64,000 nt of DNA from an uncultured Pseudoteredinibacter sp. Its GTDB lineage: Bacteria > Pseudomonadota > Gammaproteobacteria > Pseudomonadales > Cellvibrionaceae. The notes under the pieces were generated by a model. That model ran no database searches. It was not told the origin of the DNA and worked only from the letters and a program-made list of their open reading frames with translations. The stretch spans positions 1-64,000 of the forward strand of contig NZ_CANMYE010000007.1 in NCBI RefSeq assembly GCF_947502065.1, read 5' to 3'. This document shows, piece after piece, positions 52,443-61,050 of this stretch. How positions within the stretch are numbered: the stretch's first letter is position 1; the number at the start of each line of letters is the position of its first letter. The translations under genes and the position numbers were made by a program.

Positions 52443-54971
52443 ATGAAGCACCCAGATCGTCCAGACAGTATCGCTCATTACAACATCTTAAGTACCCTTG
52501 GGCGCGGGGGGATGGGGATTGTATATCTAGCGGAAGATCGTCGCCTAAAGCGCAAAGTGGCTATTAAATGCCTTTATAAGCAGCAATCCGAAGCTTTGAT
52601 GGAGCGTTTACGCCGCGAAGCCAAAGTGCTTGCCAAATTAAACCATCCAAACGTGGTTCAGATTTACGATGTCATTGATCAGGGTGATGAATTTGCTTTG
52701 GTCATGGAGTACGTGGAAGGCCGCTCTCTTTGTCGACATCTTAAAGAAAATGATCTTAGCCAACGCCAGCAGCTGGCTGTGCTCGTTCAAATTTTAGACG
52801 GCTTGGCGGCAGCTCATAGCCAGGGAATCATTCATAGGGATTTAAAGCTCGATAATATTTTAATCGACGCTCATGGCCGGGCAAAAATTGGCGATTTTGG
52901 TATTGCCAAGCGTCAATCTGGGGACACTATCGAGCTAACTAAGCACAATAATATCTCGGGCAGCCTGGCGGCAATGTCGCCAGAGCAGATCAGAGGTGAA
53001 AAACTAACGGCTGCAAGTGATATCTTTTCTTTTGGCATTGTAGCTTGGCAAATACTCAGAGAATGCCACCCTTTTGAGGCTGAAAGTGAACTGCTTAAAG
53101 TCGAAAAAATTCTGAATATGCCAGCCCCTTCCCTAGCCTGCGAAAGTTTACCAAGTGGTTTTACGGATTGCCTAGATGCATGTCTTGAAAAGAGCCCAGA
53201 TAAGAGGCCGCAAGATATCCCTGAATTGATCAGAACTTTAAAGTCACATTCGGTACAGCTTAGCGATAAGGTGGACGACCCCACACTTACCCTATATGGG
53301 GGTAGCTACAAGGCGATATCAAATAATTTAAGTTGGGTAAAACTGGCGGCTTATTTAACGTCTGTGGTTCTATTGGTTTTTATCGCGCTAGAGCTTTATC
53401 GCTGGTCCCAGCCTGAGCCTGAAACTATTTATGTTGCAGTGCTGCCAACAAAGAAAGTATTTAAGGATGGTTTAGACTATCAGTTTACTTCAAAAACTGT
53501 GCAGGACGCCCTCAATGATGGAGTGATACGAGCGAGGAATGCCCATTTAATTTCGGAAAAAGATACTGTTTCCTACAAGGAAAACCTAAGTGATATTTTT
53601 ACGGATTTAGGTGCTGATATGCTCATACAAAGTGAGCTGGAGTGTCAACGATTGCTTTGCGAGCTGCGGCTTAGAAATATCCGAAAGGGAGTAAAGGATA
53701 AATCAAGTACGATAGAATTAGTGGATGAGAGCCCGCTACAAATCTATGAGATTGTCCAAAAGAATTTGGCCACTCTTTTTGAGTTTCCAAGGGGAATAAC
53801 CTCTCTTAGCGAAGCTATTGATGAAAAAGCTTATCGCAGTTATGTCGAGAGCCGCTTAGGGCATGAAAATGGAAGTTTGACAAAAGCTGAGGCCTTATCT
53901 AGTCTGGCCCAGTTGATAGAATCTTACCCTAAGTTCGAGCCTGCATTAGCCCATTACGTCCACCTTTCTTTAGATACCTACCACGAAACCCAAGATGAAT
54001 CTTTCGTCAATAAATTAAAGGAAGTTATCGAAGTAGCAAAGTCAAATAATTCAGATAGCCTGATTCTAAGGCGATTGGAGGCGGAATTTCTCACTGAAAT
54101 CTCAGATTTCGAAAGAGCAGAGATGGCAATTTCTGCTTTTCGAAGTTTAGGTGGAGGCGAGCGTGACAAGGAGTTTTTGCTTGGTATGCTGGAAAGAGCA
54201 AGGGAAAACTATGATCAATCAATTGGGCACTTTGAGATTGCTTTGCAATATAGAGAGGCTCCAGAGTTGTACTACAATATTTCATTAATTTTGTGGTTGC
54301 AGGGAAAATCTAAAGAATCCATAGAAAAACTAAATGAAGCTGCGAAGAAGTATCCTGGTAACATGGATATCAGCTATTTAAAGGCCTATGTTCTTACATA
54401 TTTGGGTGGCTTAGATGAGGCTGAAGAGATTTACCTGAATCAGGTCAAGGTTTCTCCAACTAGTTTTGTACATGCGAATCTGGGTCTCGTATACATGTTG
54501 AAGAGAGAGTACCTTCTGGCTGAAGAACAATTGTTAATCTCAAAGAAGTTAAGCCCAAGTGGAGATGGCTGGATTCTAAACTTGGCTGATAATTATCTAC
54601 TTATGGGAAAAACAAAAGAGGCCGGCGAGCTTTATGAGAAAATCTTGAGCGATCGACAAGGAAAAAGTGATGTGAGAGACCTCATACCTAGGTCGCAAGC
54701 TTTTGCCCACTTGGGAGACTTAAAAAATGCTCTAAGGGAAGTTCGAAAGGCAAAAGAGATTGTACCGAGGAGCCCTGATGTGGCTTATACAGAAGCGCTT
54801 ATTTTTACAAAAATGAAGGACTACTTGTCGGCAATCGTGGCTATTGAAAACTCGCTTGAATACGGAAATGACAAAATTTGGTTTTCTATGTCTTGGTTTG
54901 ATGAGCTTTGTAAAGATCCGAATCATGGTGCGAAATTTACAAAGCTCACCGAGCTTAAATGTGAACCCTAA
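52443..54971 (+). CDS. Transmembrane Ser/Thr protein kinase with TPR periplasmic domain, copy 3
   Basis: 842 aa third paralogue. Kinase domain with GRGGMG, VAIKC, HRDLKLDN, DFGIAKR and SLAAMSPEQIRGE. The helix (~298-318, LAAYLTSVVLLVFIALELY) is followed by the conserved extracytoplasmic segment with ECQRLLC (Cx4C) and a TPR half ending WFDELC-x16-C. It has a 299-bp upstream gap of its own with a TGTGA-N6-TCACA site, so it may be transcribed separately from copies 1-2. Copies 2 and 3 share more kinase-domain detail (SLAAMSPEQIRGE, SDIFSFG) with each other than with copy 1. Ends 6 bp from the convergent 159-aa gene. Confidence 0.92.
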   Translation: MKHPDRPDSIAHYNILSTLGRGGMGIVYLAEDRRLKRKVAIKCLYKQQSEALMERLRREAKVLAKLNHPNVVQIYDVIDQGDEFALVMEYVEGRSLCRHLKENDLSQRQQLAVLVQILDGLAAAHSQGIIHRDLKLDNILIDAHGRAKIGDFGIAKRQSGDTIELTKHNNISGSLAAMSPEQIRGEKLTAASDIFSFGIVAWQILRECHPFEAESELLKVEKILNMPAPSLACESLPSGFTDCLDACLEKSPDKRPQDIPELIRTLKSHSVQLSDKVDDPTLTLYGGSYKAISNNLSWVKLAAYLTSVVLLVFIALELYRWSQPEPETIYVAVLPTKKVFKDGLDYQFTSKTVQDALNDGVIRARNAHLISEKDTVSYKENLSDIFTDLGADMLIQSELECQRLLCELRLRNIRKGVKDKSSTIELVDESPLQIYEIVQKNLATLFEFPRGITSLSEAIDEKAYRSYVESRLGHENGSLTKAEALSSLAQLIESYPKFEPALAHYVHLSLDTYHETQDESFVNKLKEVIEVAKSNNSDSLILRRLEAEFLTEISDFERAEMAISAFRSLGGGERDKEFLLGMLERARENYDQSIGHFEIALQYREAPELYYNISLILWLQGKSKESIEKLNEAAKKYPGNMDISYLKAYVLTYLGGLDEAEEIYLNQVKVSPTSFVHANLGLVYMLKREYLLAEEQLLISKKLSPSGDGWILNLADNYLLMGKTKEAGELYEKILSDRQGKSDVRDLIPRSQAFAHLGDLKNALREVRKAKEIVPRSPDVAYTEALIFTKMKDYLSAIVAIENSLEYGNDKIWFSMSWFDELCKDPNHGAKFTKLTELKCEP

Positions 54972-54977
54972 CAAGGT

Positions 54978-55457
54978 TTAGCGTTGAATATTTCCTTTAG
55001 GATCTGGAGATTGGTAAATAGTTGTAGTCCCGTTTTCACTAACGTGGGCTGCAACAAAAGAAAAGCCAACGGTTTCGTCAAGATTCCCCAGGCTTTGAAT
55101 GTAAGCCTTTAATACCTTGCCGTTGCCGCCAATTTCTGTTCTTACATCATGTAGAACATCGGCGGTATTCTCTTCGTTTTTACAGCTTTTGGTTCCTTCC
55201 ATAGCAAAGCGCCAACCAGGTTTATTCATGGTGACTACTAATACACATAATTCCGATTGCTTTTGTAGCCATGAGGAGTTTTTATCAAAAACAACGGAGA
55301 AATCATCGGCATCTTGGCAATTTCCATTCTCGTCAATTTGGCTAAACTTCCACTCCCCAGCTACGTCACCATCGGGCAAGCTAGGCTCTAATGTGAAATT
55401 CTGGATGCAGCCTTGGCCCTGAGGGACCTTAATTACTAATGTACTTGCAGTAGACAT
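54978..55457 (-). CDS. Conserved-looking 159-aa protein of unknown function
   Basis: No family recognised. Acidic, four Cys (near residues 17, 46, 70, 91), predicted mostly beta, with no signal peptide or membrane helix. It opens MSTASTLVIKVPQGQGCIQNFTLEP and has FSFVAAHVSENGTTTIYQSPDPKGN near the end. A good ribosome site (AGGAAG, 7-8 bases before the ATG) supports it as a real gene. Convergent with the third kinase, only 6 bp apart; a kinase substrate or modulator is possible but purely positional. Confidence 0.7.
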   Translation of the reverse strand: MSTASTLVIKVPQGQGCIQNFTLEPSLPDGDVAGEWKFSQIDENGNCQDADDFSVVFDKNSSWLQKQSELCVLVVTMNKPGWRFAMEGTKSCKNEENTADVLHDVRTEIGGNGKVLKAYIQSLGNLDETVGFSFVAAHVSENGTTTIYQSPDPKGNIQR

Positions 55458-55592
55458 AAGAGTCTTCCTTTTGCTGTTATTTTTTTAGATCAGAGCAGCA
55501 GGGAGCCTACTTAGGCGGCGTCCTTGCGGCCATTACGGGTTATTACAGGCCCTTACAAGCGGGCGTAATAATTTGAGGGATAGATAAAGCCT

Positions 55593-56945
55593 TTAGCAAA
55601 GTTCTTTCACTATTGAGAGCAGCTCGTCTTTTGATTCAGCGATGCTTTCAACGGCTTCTTCGATTTGTTCTCGCGATAAGTGCAGCTCTTTTAATAGGCT
55701 GTCCTCAACCGGCAAGTTGGGGCCGTGGATAAGATTCTGCTTACACAACATGGCTCTAGCGACATACACCAGTTGAGCGTAAACAATTTGCTCATCTTCG
55801 GCTTGCGGCATGCCTTGTAAGCGCAAAGCGGCGACCACTTCAGGTGGCATATTCCATAGATCCATCAGCCAAGAGCTCAACTGATCGCGGCTGATTTTTA
55901 GTACGTGGCGGTCAACGGCTTGATAAGGAATGTGTGGGTTAGCTTCTTGCAGGCGGCAAATGTCGCTGTAGTGGGGTGAAAATACTTCAGCCATTACCAG
56001 TGTGCCAAAGTTGCTGAGCAATCCTGACAAATAAGACATGCCAAAGCCAGGGCGATGCTCTCTAGGGATCTTGGTGACTAAGGCCTCAACCATGGCAGCG
56101 GTAAATACCGATTGATGCCAATAATGAGTAGAACCGGCAGGCCCTTCTTGGGGCATGTTCAAGGTTTTACCAAGAGCAAGACCCAATGCCAAATTTAACA
56201 CCATATCAAAGCCTAGAACCCTGACGATGGCATCGTGAATCGATTTAATTTTTCCGGGTGCTGAGTAGTATGGCGAGCTAGCCCAGCTGACTACCTGTGC
56301 TGCTAGGCTTGGGTCCATCTCGACGATACTGGCTAGATCGGAGATGTCAGCATTGGGGTCTACTCGTAAATTGATAATTCGCTGTGCTGTTTCTGGCAGC
56401 GAAGGCAGCTCAAGTGTTTCTTCTAAACGCTGTTCGATGCGTCGCTTGGTAAAAGATTGCACAGACTGGGTAATGGCCGCTGCATCATCGACTAAAGCAT
56501 CCGCGCTTATCGGCAAGCTGATATCACCAATTTCGGCATCGTTCATGGCTAGCTTGAAATCGGAGGTACTGACGGCCAAGACTTCACCTAAGCTGCCAGA
56601 AGCTAGCAATAGCTGATCTGTTTGTAACAAGCTCGCATCCACGATGGTGGGCATTCCGGCAAGCTTTGGTAGTGCTGGAATATTTTGCAGCTTGTACTTA
56701 TCGAATAGTAGTTGGAGATCTTTTTGTTTGGTGGCCCGCAGCTCTCGACCTAATATCTCATTGACAAGGCGAAGGTCTAACAATCGATCGGCTGGCAAGA
56801 GCGCCTGCAGTTGGCCAAGATTATCTTGCAAGATAGTGGCGCGCACACGGCGACCGCTACCTGGGGGGAATTTGGCGCTAGCAATTTGATAGCCGATGTT
56901 TTGAGTGTCCAGTTGTTCCATAACACTGGTAGGTACGCTAGACAA
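55593..56945 (-). CDS. YbaK-like plus HDOD domain signalling protein
   Basis: 450 aa soluble protein. Residues ~1-150 fit the YbaK/ProX aminoacyl-tRNA deacylase fold (VMEQLDTQNIGYQIA ... LLPADRLLDLRLVNEILGRELRA ... LPKLAGMPTIVDASLLQTDQLLLASGS). Residues ~185-420 are an HDOD domain (LPSLPETAQRIINLRVDPNADISDLASIVEMDPSLAAQVV, AIVRVLGFDMVLNLALG). TTG start with AAGGAGG 5-6 bases upstream. This fusion is known in pseudomonads and relatives, where HDOD proteins take part in stress or virulence signalling; the deacylase-like half may only bind ligand. Same strand as recG, 75 bp downstream of it. Confidence 0.85.
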   Translation of the reverse strand: MSSVPTSVMEQLDTQNIGYQIASAKFPPGSGRRVRATILQDNLGQLQALLPADRLLDLRLVNEILGRELRATKQKDLQLLFDKYKLQNIPALPKLAGMPTIVDASLLQTDQLLLASGSLGEVLAVSTSDFKLAMNDAEIGDISLPISADALVDDAAAITQSVQSFTKRRIEQRLEETLELPSLPETAQRIINLRVDPNADISDLASIVEMDPSLAAQVVSWASSPYYSAPGKIKSIHDAIVRVLGFDMVLNLALGLALGKTLNMPQEGPAGSTHYWHQSVFTAAMVEALVTKIPREHRPGFGMSYLSGLLSNFGTLVMAEVFSPHYSDICRLQEANPHIPYQAVDRHVLKISRDQLSSWLMDLWNMPPEVVAALRLQGMPQAEDEQIVYAQLVYVARAMLCKQNLIHGPNLPVEDSLLKELHLSREQIEEAVESIAESKDELLSIVKELC

Positions 56946-57020
56946 TCTGACCTCCTTACGTCGTAGTGCAAAGCTGGCTTAGCTACGCAAAGCCTGTATT
57001 AGGATTTCGGCCTAAGTCCC

Positions 57021-59102
57021 TTAAACCTGAGCATATTCTTCAACTTGGCCTAACCAGCGTTGAATAATGGGATCTATCAGCTCGGGGTGCTCGGTGCTAA
57101 TGTCCCTTGCTGTGTCGCGAATTCTCTTAATTAAGTTAGCATCTCGTTGCAAATCTGCCAGTTTAAACTGCATTTCACCGGTCTGCTTTGTGCCGAGAAC
57201 CTCGCCCGGCCCCCTTAACTCCAAGTCACGTTCAGCTATCTTAAAGCCATCGTTGGTCTCACGCATTGCGCTGAGCCGTGCTCGACCATACTCCGAAAGT
57301 GGTTGCCCATACAACAGTACACAGTGGCTGGCCGTGCTACCACGGCCAACTCGGCCGCGAAGCTGGTGTAATTGGGCCAATCCGAGGCGTTCTGGGTTCT
57401 CAATGATCATTAGGCTGGCATTGGGAACGTCAACACCCACCTCAATTACGGTGGTCGCAACCAGCACCTTAATCTCCCCAGCTTTGAACTGAGCCATTAC
57501 CGCTTCTTTTTCGCTAGGCTTTAGGCGCCCATGAATAAGCCCGACGGCTAAGCCACTGAGTTGTTGCTGAAGGTCATTAGCAGTAACTTCGGCGGCTTGC
57601 GCCTCGAGAGCTTCAGATTCTTCAATTAAGGTGCACACCCAATAGGCCTGCCGCCCTTCTGAGCATGCGGCCTTGACTCTGTCGATCACCAGCTGGCGCC
57701 GCTCGTTGGCCACCAGTGCGGTGCTGACTGGACTACGCCCTGGCGGCAGCTCATCAATCACCGAGATATCGAGATCGGCGTATGCACTCATGGCCAAGGT
57801 TCTCGGTATCGGAGTTGCGGTCATTACCAGCTGATGAGGGCGGCCTATGCCATGTTGACCCTTGGCCCTTAAGGCCATGCGCTGATGCACCCCAAAGCGG
57901 TGTTGCTCGTCAATAATCACGAGGCCTAGGTCTGCAAATTCGACCTCGTTCTGGAACAGTGCATGGGTCCCGACAATGAGTTGGTTTTCTCCGCTTACTG
58001 TTGCGGCTAGCTGTTCTTTGCGGGTGCTGGCCTTCTGCTTTCCATTCAGGTGCCCTACTGTTACCCCTAAAGGTTCGAACCAGTGATTAAAGTTTTGCCG
58101 ATGCTGCTCGGCTAGGATTTCCGTCGGTGCCATTAATGCAACTTGATAGCCATTGGCAATGGCTTGTAGAGCTGCTGCCGCTGCAACCAAGGTTTTACCC
58201 GAGCCAACATCACCCTGCACCAAGCGCAGCATTGGCACGGGTTTATTGATGTCGTGGCTAATTTCCTGGATTACACGCTCTTGTGCCCCGGTTGGCTTAA
58301 AGCTCAGGCTGCTTAGGAAGCGCTCATGGCTTAATTCGTTGTCAGGGAGTCTTGGTGCTTGGCTAGCTTGAATCTTGTCTCGTACGCGCAGCAGGCTTAG
58401 GTTATGAGCAAGTAACTCTTCAAAGGCAAGACGTTGTTGATATGGGTGAAGGCCATCCATTAGTAGATCCACAGCGGCGTCTACGGGAGGCTGGTGCAGA
58501 TAGTGAAGCGCTTCGGCCAGGCCAATATCGGCATTGCTGCTTGGCAATAGTTCCGGCACATTTTGCTTATTTACTTGCGGTAATAGCTGGCTGATTAGGC
58601 CTCTTAATCGAGATTGGGTAATACCTTCGCCAACCGGGTAAACCGGGGTTAGGCTATCGGGCAATACTAGTTGAGACTGCTCATCGTAGAACTCGTACTC
58701 AGGGTGATACATCTCCAACCCCGAGGAGCCTCGGCGCGCCTCGCCATAGCAGCGTACATGACTACCGGGGGTGAGCTTAGCCTTTTGGCTGCCAGAGAAA
58801 TGATAGAAGCGCAGCGTTAATGTGCCGGTGCCATCTTGCAGGCGGCACATAAGGCTGCGCCTGCGCCCATAGACCACGTCGCTGGCTTTGATAATGCCTT
58901 GGATCACTGCGTTTTGGCCGGGTTGAAGGGCTCCGATAGGGGTAATTTTGGTGCGATCCAAATAGCGGCTGGGTAAATGGAACAGCAGATCTTGCAGTGT
59001 GTAGATATGCAGCCGGGCCAGCTTTTCAGCCAGCTGCTTGCCTACACCTTTTAGTGCGGTGATATCGATTTGGGCGAGGCTGGGTAAAGCCTTGTCACTC
59101 AT
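57021..59102 (-). CDS. recG: ATP-dependent DNA helicase RecG
   Basis: 693 aa, the same length as E. coli RecG. An N-terminal wedge domain (OB fold) is followed by helicase motifs: RLVQGDVGSGKT (Walker A), IIDEQHRFGVHQR (Walker B, DEQH), TATPIPRTLAM, VATTVIEVGVDVPNA and QLRGRVGRG. The C-terminal TRG region contains LRGPGEVLGTKQTGEMQFKLADL. It remodels stalled forks and Holliday junctions. The start is ATG 59102 with GGAG 11 bases upstream; a TTG nine codons earlier lies inside oxyR and is less likely. 5 bp after the oxyR stop, so operonic. Confidence 0.95.
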   Translation of the reverse strand: MSDKALPSLAQIDITALKGVGKQLAEKLARLHIYTLQDLLFHLPSRYLDRTKITPIGALQPGQNAVIQGIIKASDVVYGRRRSLMCRLQDGTGTLTLRFYHFSGSQKAKLTPGSHVRCYGEARRGSSGLEMYHPEYEFYDEQSQLVLPDSLTPVYPVGEGITQSRLRGLISQLLPQVNKQNVPELLPSSNADIGLAEALHYLHQPPVDAAVDLLMDGLHPYQQRLAFEELLAHNLSLLRVRDKIQASQAPRLPDNELSHERFLSSLSFKPTGAQERVIQEISHDINKPVPMLRLVQGDVGSGKTLVAAAAALQAIANGYQVALMAPTEILAEQHRQNFNHWFEPLGVTVGHLNGKQKASTRKEQLAATVSGENQLIVGTHALFQNEVEFADLGLVIIDEQHRFGVHQRMALRAKGQHGIGRPHQLVMTATPIPRTLAMSAYADLDISVIDELPPGRSPVSTALVANERRQLVIDRVKAACSEGRQAYWVCTLIEESEALEAQAAEVTANDLQQQLSGLAVGLIHGRLKPSEKEAVMAQFKAGEIKVLVATTVIEVGVDVPNASLMIIENPERLGLAQLHQLRGRVGRGSTASHCVLLYGQPLSEYGRARLSAMRETNDGFKIAERDLELRGPGEVLGTKQTGEMQFKLADLQRDANLIKRIRDTARDISTEHPELIDPIIQRWLGQVEEYAQV

Positions 59103-59107
59103 CGTGT

Positions 59108-60037
59108 TTAGCGCTCCAAAATCGTACAAATACCATGACCATCACAGATGGCACTGCGCAAGGCATCAATGGCTTGGTGACGCGGAAAGCTCGCACGCCA
59201 AGCGAGTCCTACAGCCCTCGTGGGAGCGGGATCTGCAAATGGCCGCGTCGTTAATACTCCGGGTGAATAATAGCTGGTGCCAGCAGCCGATTGTGGCAAT
59301 ACCGTGATGCCTAGTCCGGAGGCGACCATGTGGCGCAAAGTTTCAAGCGAGCTGCCTTCAGTCGCTGCTTGAAGAGTATTACTGCTGTTATCAAATTTGG
59401 CTTGTAAGTTGGGGCAAGCTTCCAATATCTGATCGCGGAAACAGTGGCCTTCGCCAAGCAATAAAACATTGTATTCGTCGAGATCGTTTGGCTCGATGTG
59501 AGTCTTTTCGGTGAGGGGGTGATCAGTAGGCAGCAGCACTTCGAAAGGCTCTTCATAGAGTGCTTGGGTGACTACATCGGCCTCGGTGAAAGGTAATGCC
59601 ACGATGATAACGTCCAGCTCGCCATTGCGCAGGCGGTGGCGTAAGGTGGCGGTGTATCCCTCTTCAATATACAGCGGCATCTGCTTTGCACTACGCTGCA
59701 GCTCTGGGATAAAGTGTGGGAACAGATAAGGGCCGATGGTAAAGATAGCGCCAATCTTAAGCGGGCTGGCCAGTTGGTCTTTGCCCGCCGTGGCGAGATC
59801 TTTAATGGCCGCGGTCTGCTCAAGGGCAATTTGTGCTTGGGCGACGATTTTTTCACCCAGAGGTGTTGGGTGGACTCGGGTCTTGCTGCGCTCAAATAAG
59901 GCGACATCTAACTCTTCTTCAAGCTTTTTTACGGCAATACTCAAAGTGGGTTGTGATACAAAGCAGCGTTCGGCAGCGCGCCCGAAGTGCTCTTCTTGCG
60001 CTAGGGTCACAATGTAGCGAAGTTCGGTTAAAGTCAT
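59108..60037 (-). CDS. oxyR: Peroxide-sensing LysR-type regulator OxyR
   Basis: About 309 aa. The N-terminal HTH (MTLTELRYIVTLAQEEHFGRAAERCFVSQPTLSIAVKKLE) is the OxyR form. The redox segment GEGHCFRDQILEAC has Cys at 199 and 208, the exact positions of the peroxide-forming disulfide in E. coli. The start at ATG 60037 gives the normal OxyR N-terminus; a TTG six codons earlier is ignored. It activates peroxide-defence genes when oxidised. The order oxyR-recG is found in other Pseudomonadales-type gammaproteobacteria. Confidence 0.95.
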   Translation of the reverse strand: MTLTELRYIVTLAQEEHFGRAAERCFVSQPTLSIAVKKLEEELDVALFERSKTRVHPTPLGEKIVAQAQIALEQTAAIKDLATAGKDQLASPLKIGAIFTIGPYLFPHFIPELQRSAKQMPLYIEEGYTATLRHRLRNGELDVIIVALPFTEADVVTQALYEEPFEVLLPTDHPLTEKTHIEPNDLDEYNVLLLGEGHCFRDQILEACPNLQAKFDNSSNTLQAATEGSSLETLRHMVASGLGITVLPQSAAGTSYYSPGVLTTRPFADPAPTRAVGLAWRASFPRHQAIDALRSAICDGHGICTILER

Positions 60038-60148
60038 GATTAAATCTCGCAGCAAACAAATAGATAATTTAGAATTTAACTATTAAAAGTTTAAAGTCAA
60101 TAGCTTTGTTTAAAATGATTCAGTTGATTCTGCATTCTTGGAACTAAA

Positions 60149-61018
60149 ATGAAAGAAACTCCTAATCCTATTCGCCTTGCTGTACTTGGGTGTGGCGATA
60201 TCGGCTTACGCCTTATCAATAATTTGCAGGGGCAGGCCAATGGCTATGCCTTTAGTCGTAGCCCAAAGGATTTACCTGATGGCTTTGAGTGGCGTCAAGC
60301 TAATGCAGGAGATGTGCATAGCTATGGCCAGTATCTTGAAGCGCTTGATGTACTTCTTATTACTCTTACCCCAGCAGACCGAGGTGATGAAGCTTATCGT
60401 TTGGCTTATGTCGAGCCTATACGCCAATTGGTGGAATATGCATCGACTCTTAATCGATGCCCGCTGCTGATGTTTGTTTCGAGTACCGCAGTTTACGGGC
60501 AAGATGAAACGGCAATACTGGATGATGATTCTGCGGCTGTGCCTACAAGGTATAACGGCATACGTATGTTGGAGGCTGAAAATTTATTAGCGAACAGCGG
60601 TTTGCCTCACTGTGTTGTACGTTTTTCTGGCATCTATGGCTTGGAGCGTAAGCGACTATTTTCAAAACTTGTGCAAGAAGTACGCGAAGAGAAAAGTTAC
60701 ATCGATAGTGATGCGCATTGGGGGAATCGTATTCATATTGAAGACTGTGTGGCTGTGCTAGAGCATTTATTAAAGATGCCGCCCGCACAACGTGAAGCCA
60801 TGTATTTGGCTAGCGATAGCGAGCCATCATTGCGTGGAGATATTAAGAGTTATTTAGCGTCTTTATTACCTTCAGAGTTGCCGGCGAGATACAGCTGCAA
60901 TTCGGCCACAGGTAAAAGGCTTTTTCCAAAACGTTTATTGGCTTCGTCATATAAGTTTAAATACCCAACTTATCGCGAGGGATATCAGGCTCAACTTGAA
61001 GAGTATTTAGCACGTTAA
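60149..61018 (+). CDS. YeeZ-like SDR-family NAD(P)-binding protein
   Basis: 289 aa extended/atypical short-chain dehydrogenase. The Rossmann motif is VLGCGDIGLRLI (~13-24), followed by MFVSSTAVYGQ and RFSGIYGLER. The canonical YxxxK catalytic pair reads YNGIR (Tyr kept, Lys replaced by Arg), as in the YeeZ-type 'epimerase-like' proteins, whose reaction is unknown. Divergent from oxyR across a 111-bp AT-rich gap without a clear OxyR-type site. Followed by the DUF418 gene with 32 bp between. Confidence 0.85.
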   Translation: MKETPNPIRLAVLGCGDIGLRLINNLQGQANGYAFSRSPKDLPDGFEWRQANAGDVHSYGQYLEALDVLLITLTPADRGDEAYRLAYVEPIRQLVEYASTLNRCPLLMFVSSTAVYGQDETAILDDDSAAVPTRYNGIRMLEAENLLANSGLPHCVVRFSGIYGLERKRLFSKLVQEVREEKSYIDSDAHWGNRIHIEDCVAVLEHLLKMPPAQREAMYLASDSEPSLRGDIKSYLASLLPSELPARYSCNSATGKRLFPKRLLASSYKFKYPTYREGYQAQLEEYLAR

Positions 61019-61050
61019 AAACTAAGCCCACATCTAAAAAGGATATTTTA

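Noticed and set aside
60056..60148. OxyR operator in the oxyR / YeeZ gap
   Set aside because: ATAG and CTAT elements occur, but the spacing does not match the ATAG-N7-CTAT pattern in a tetramer array.
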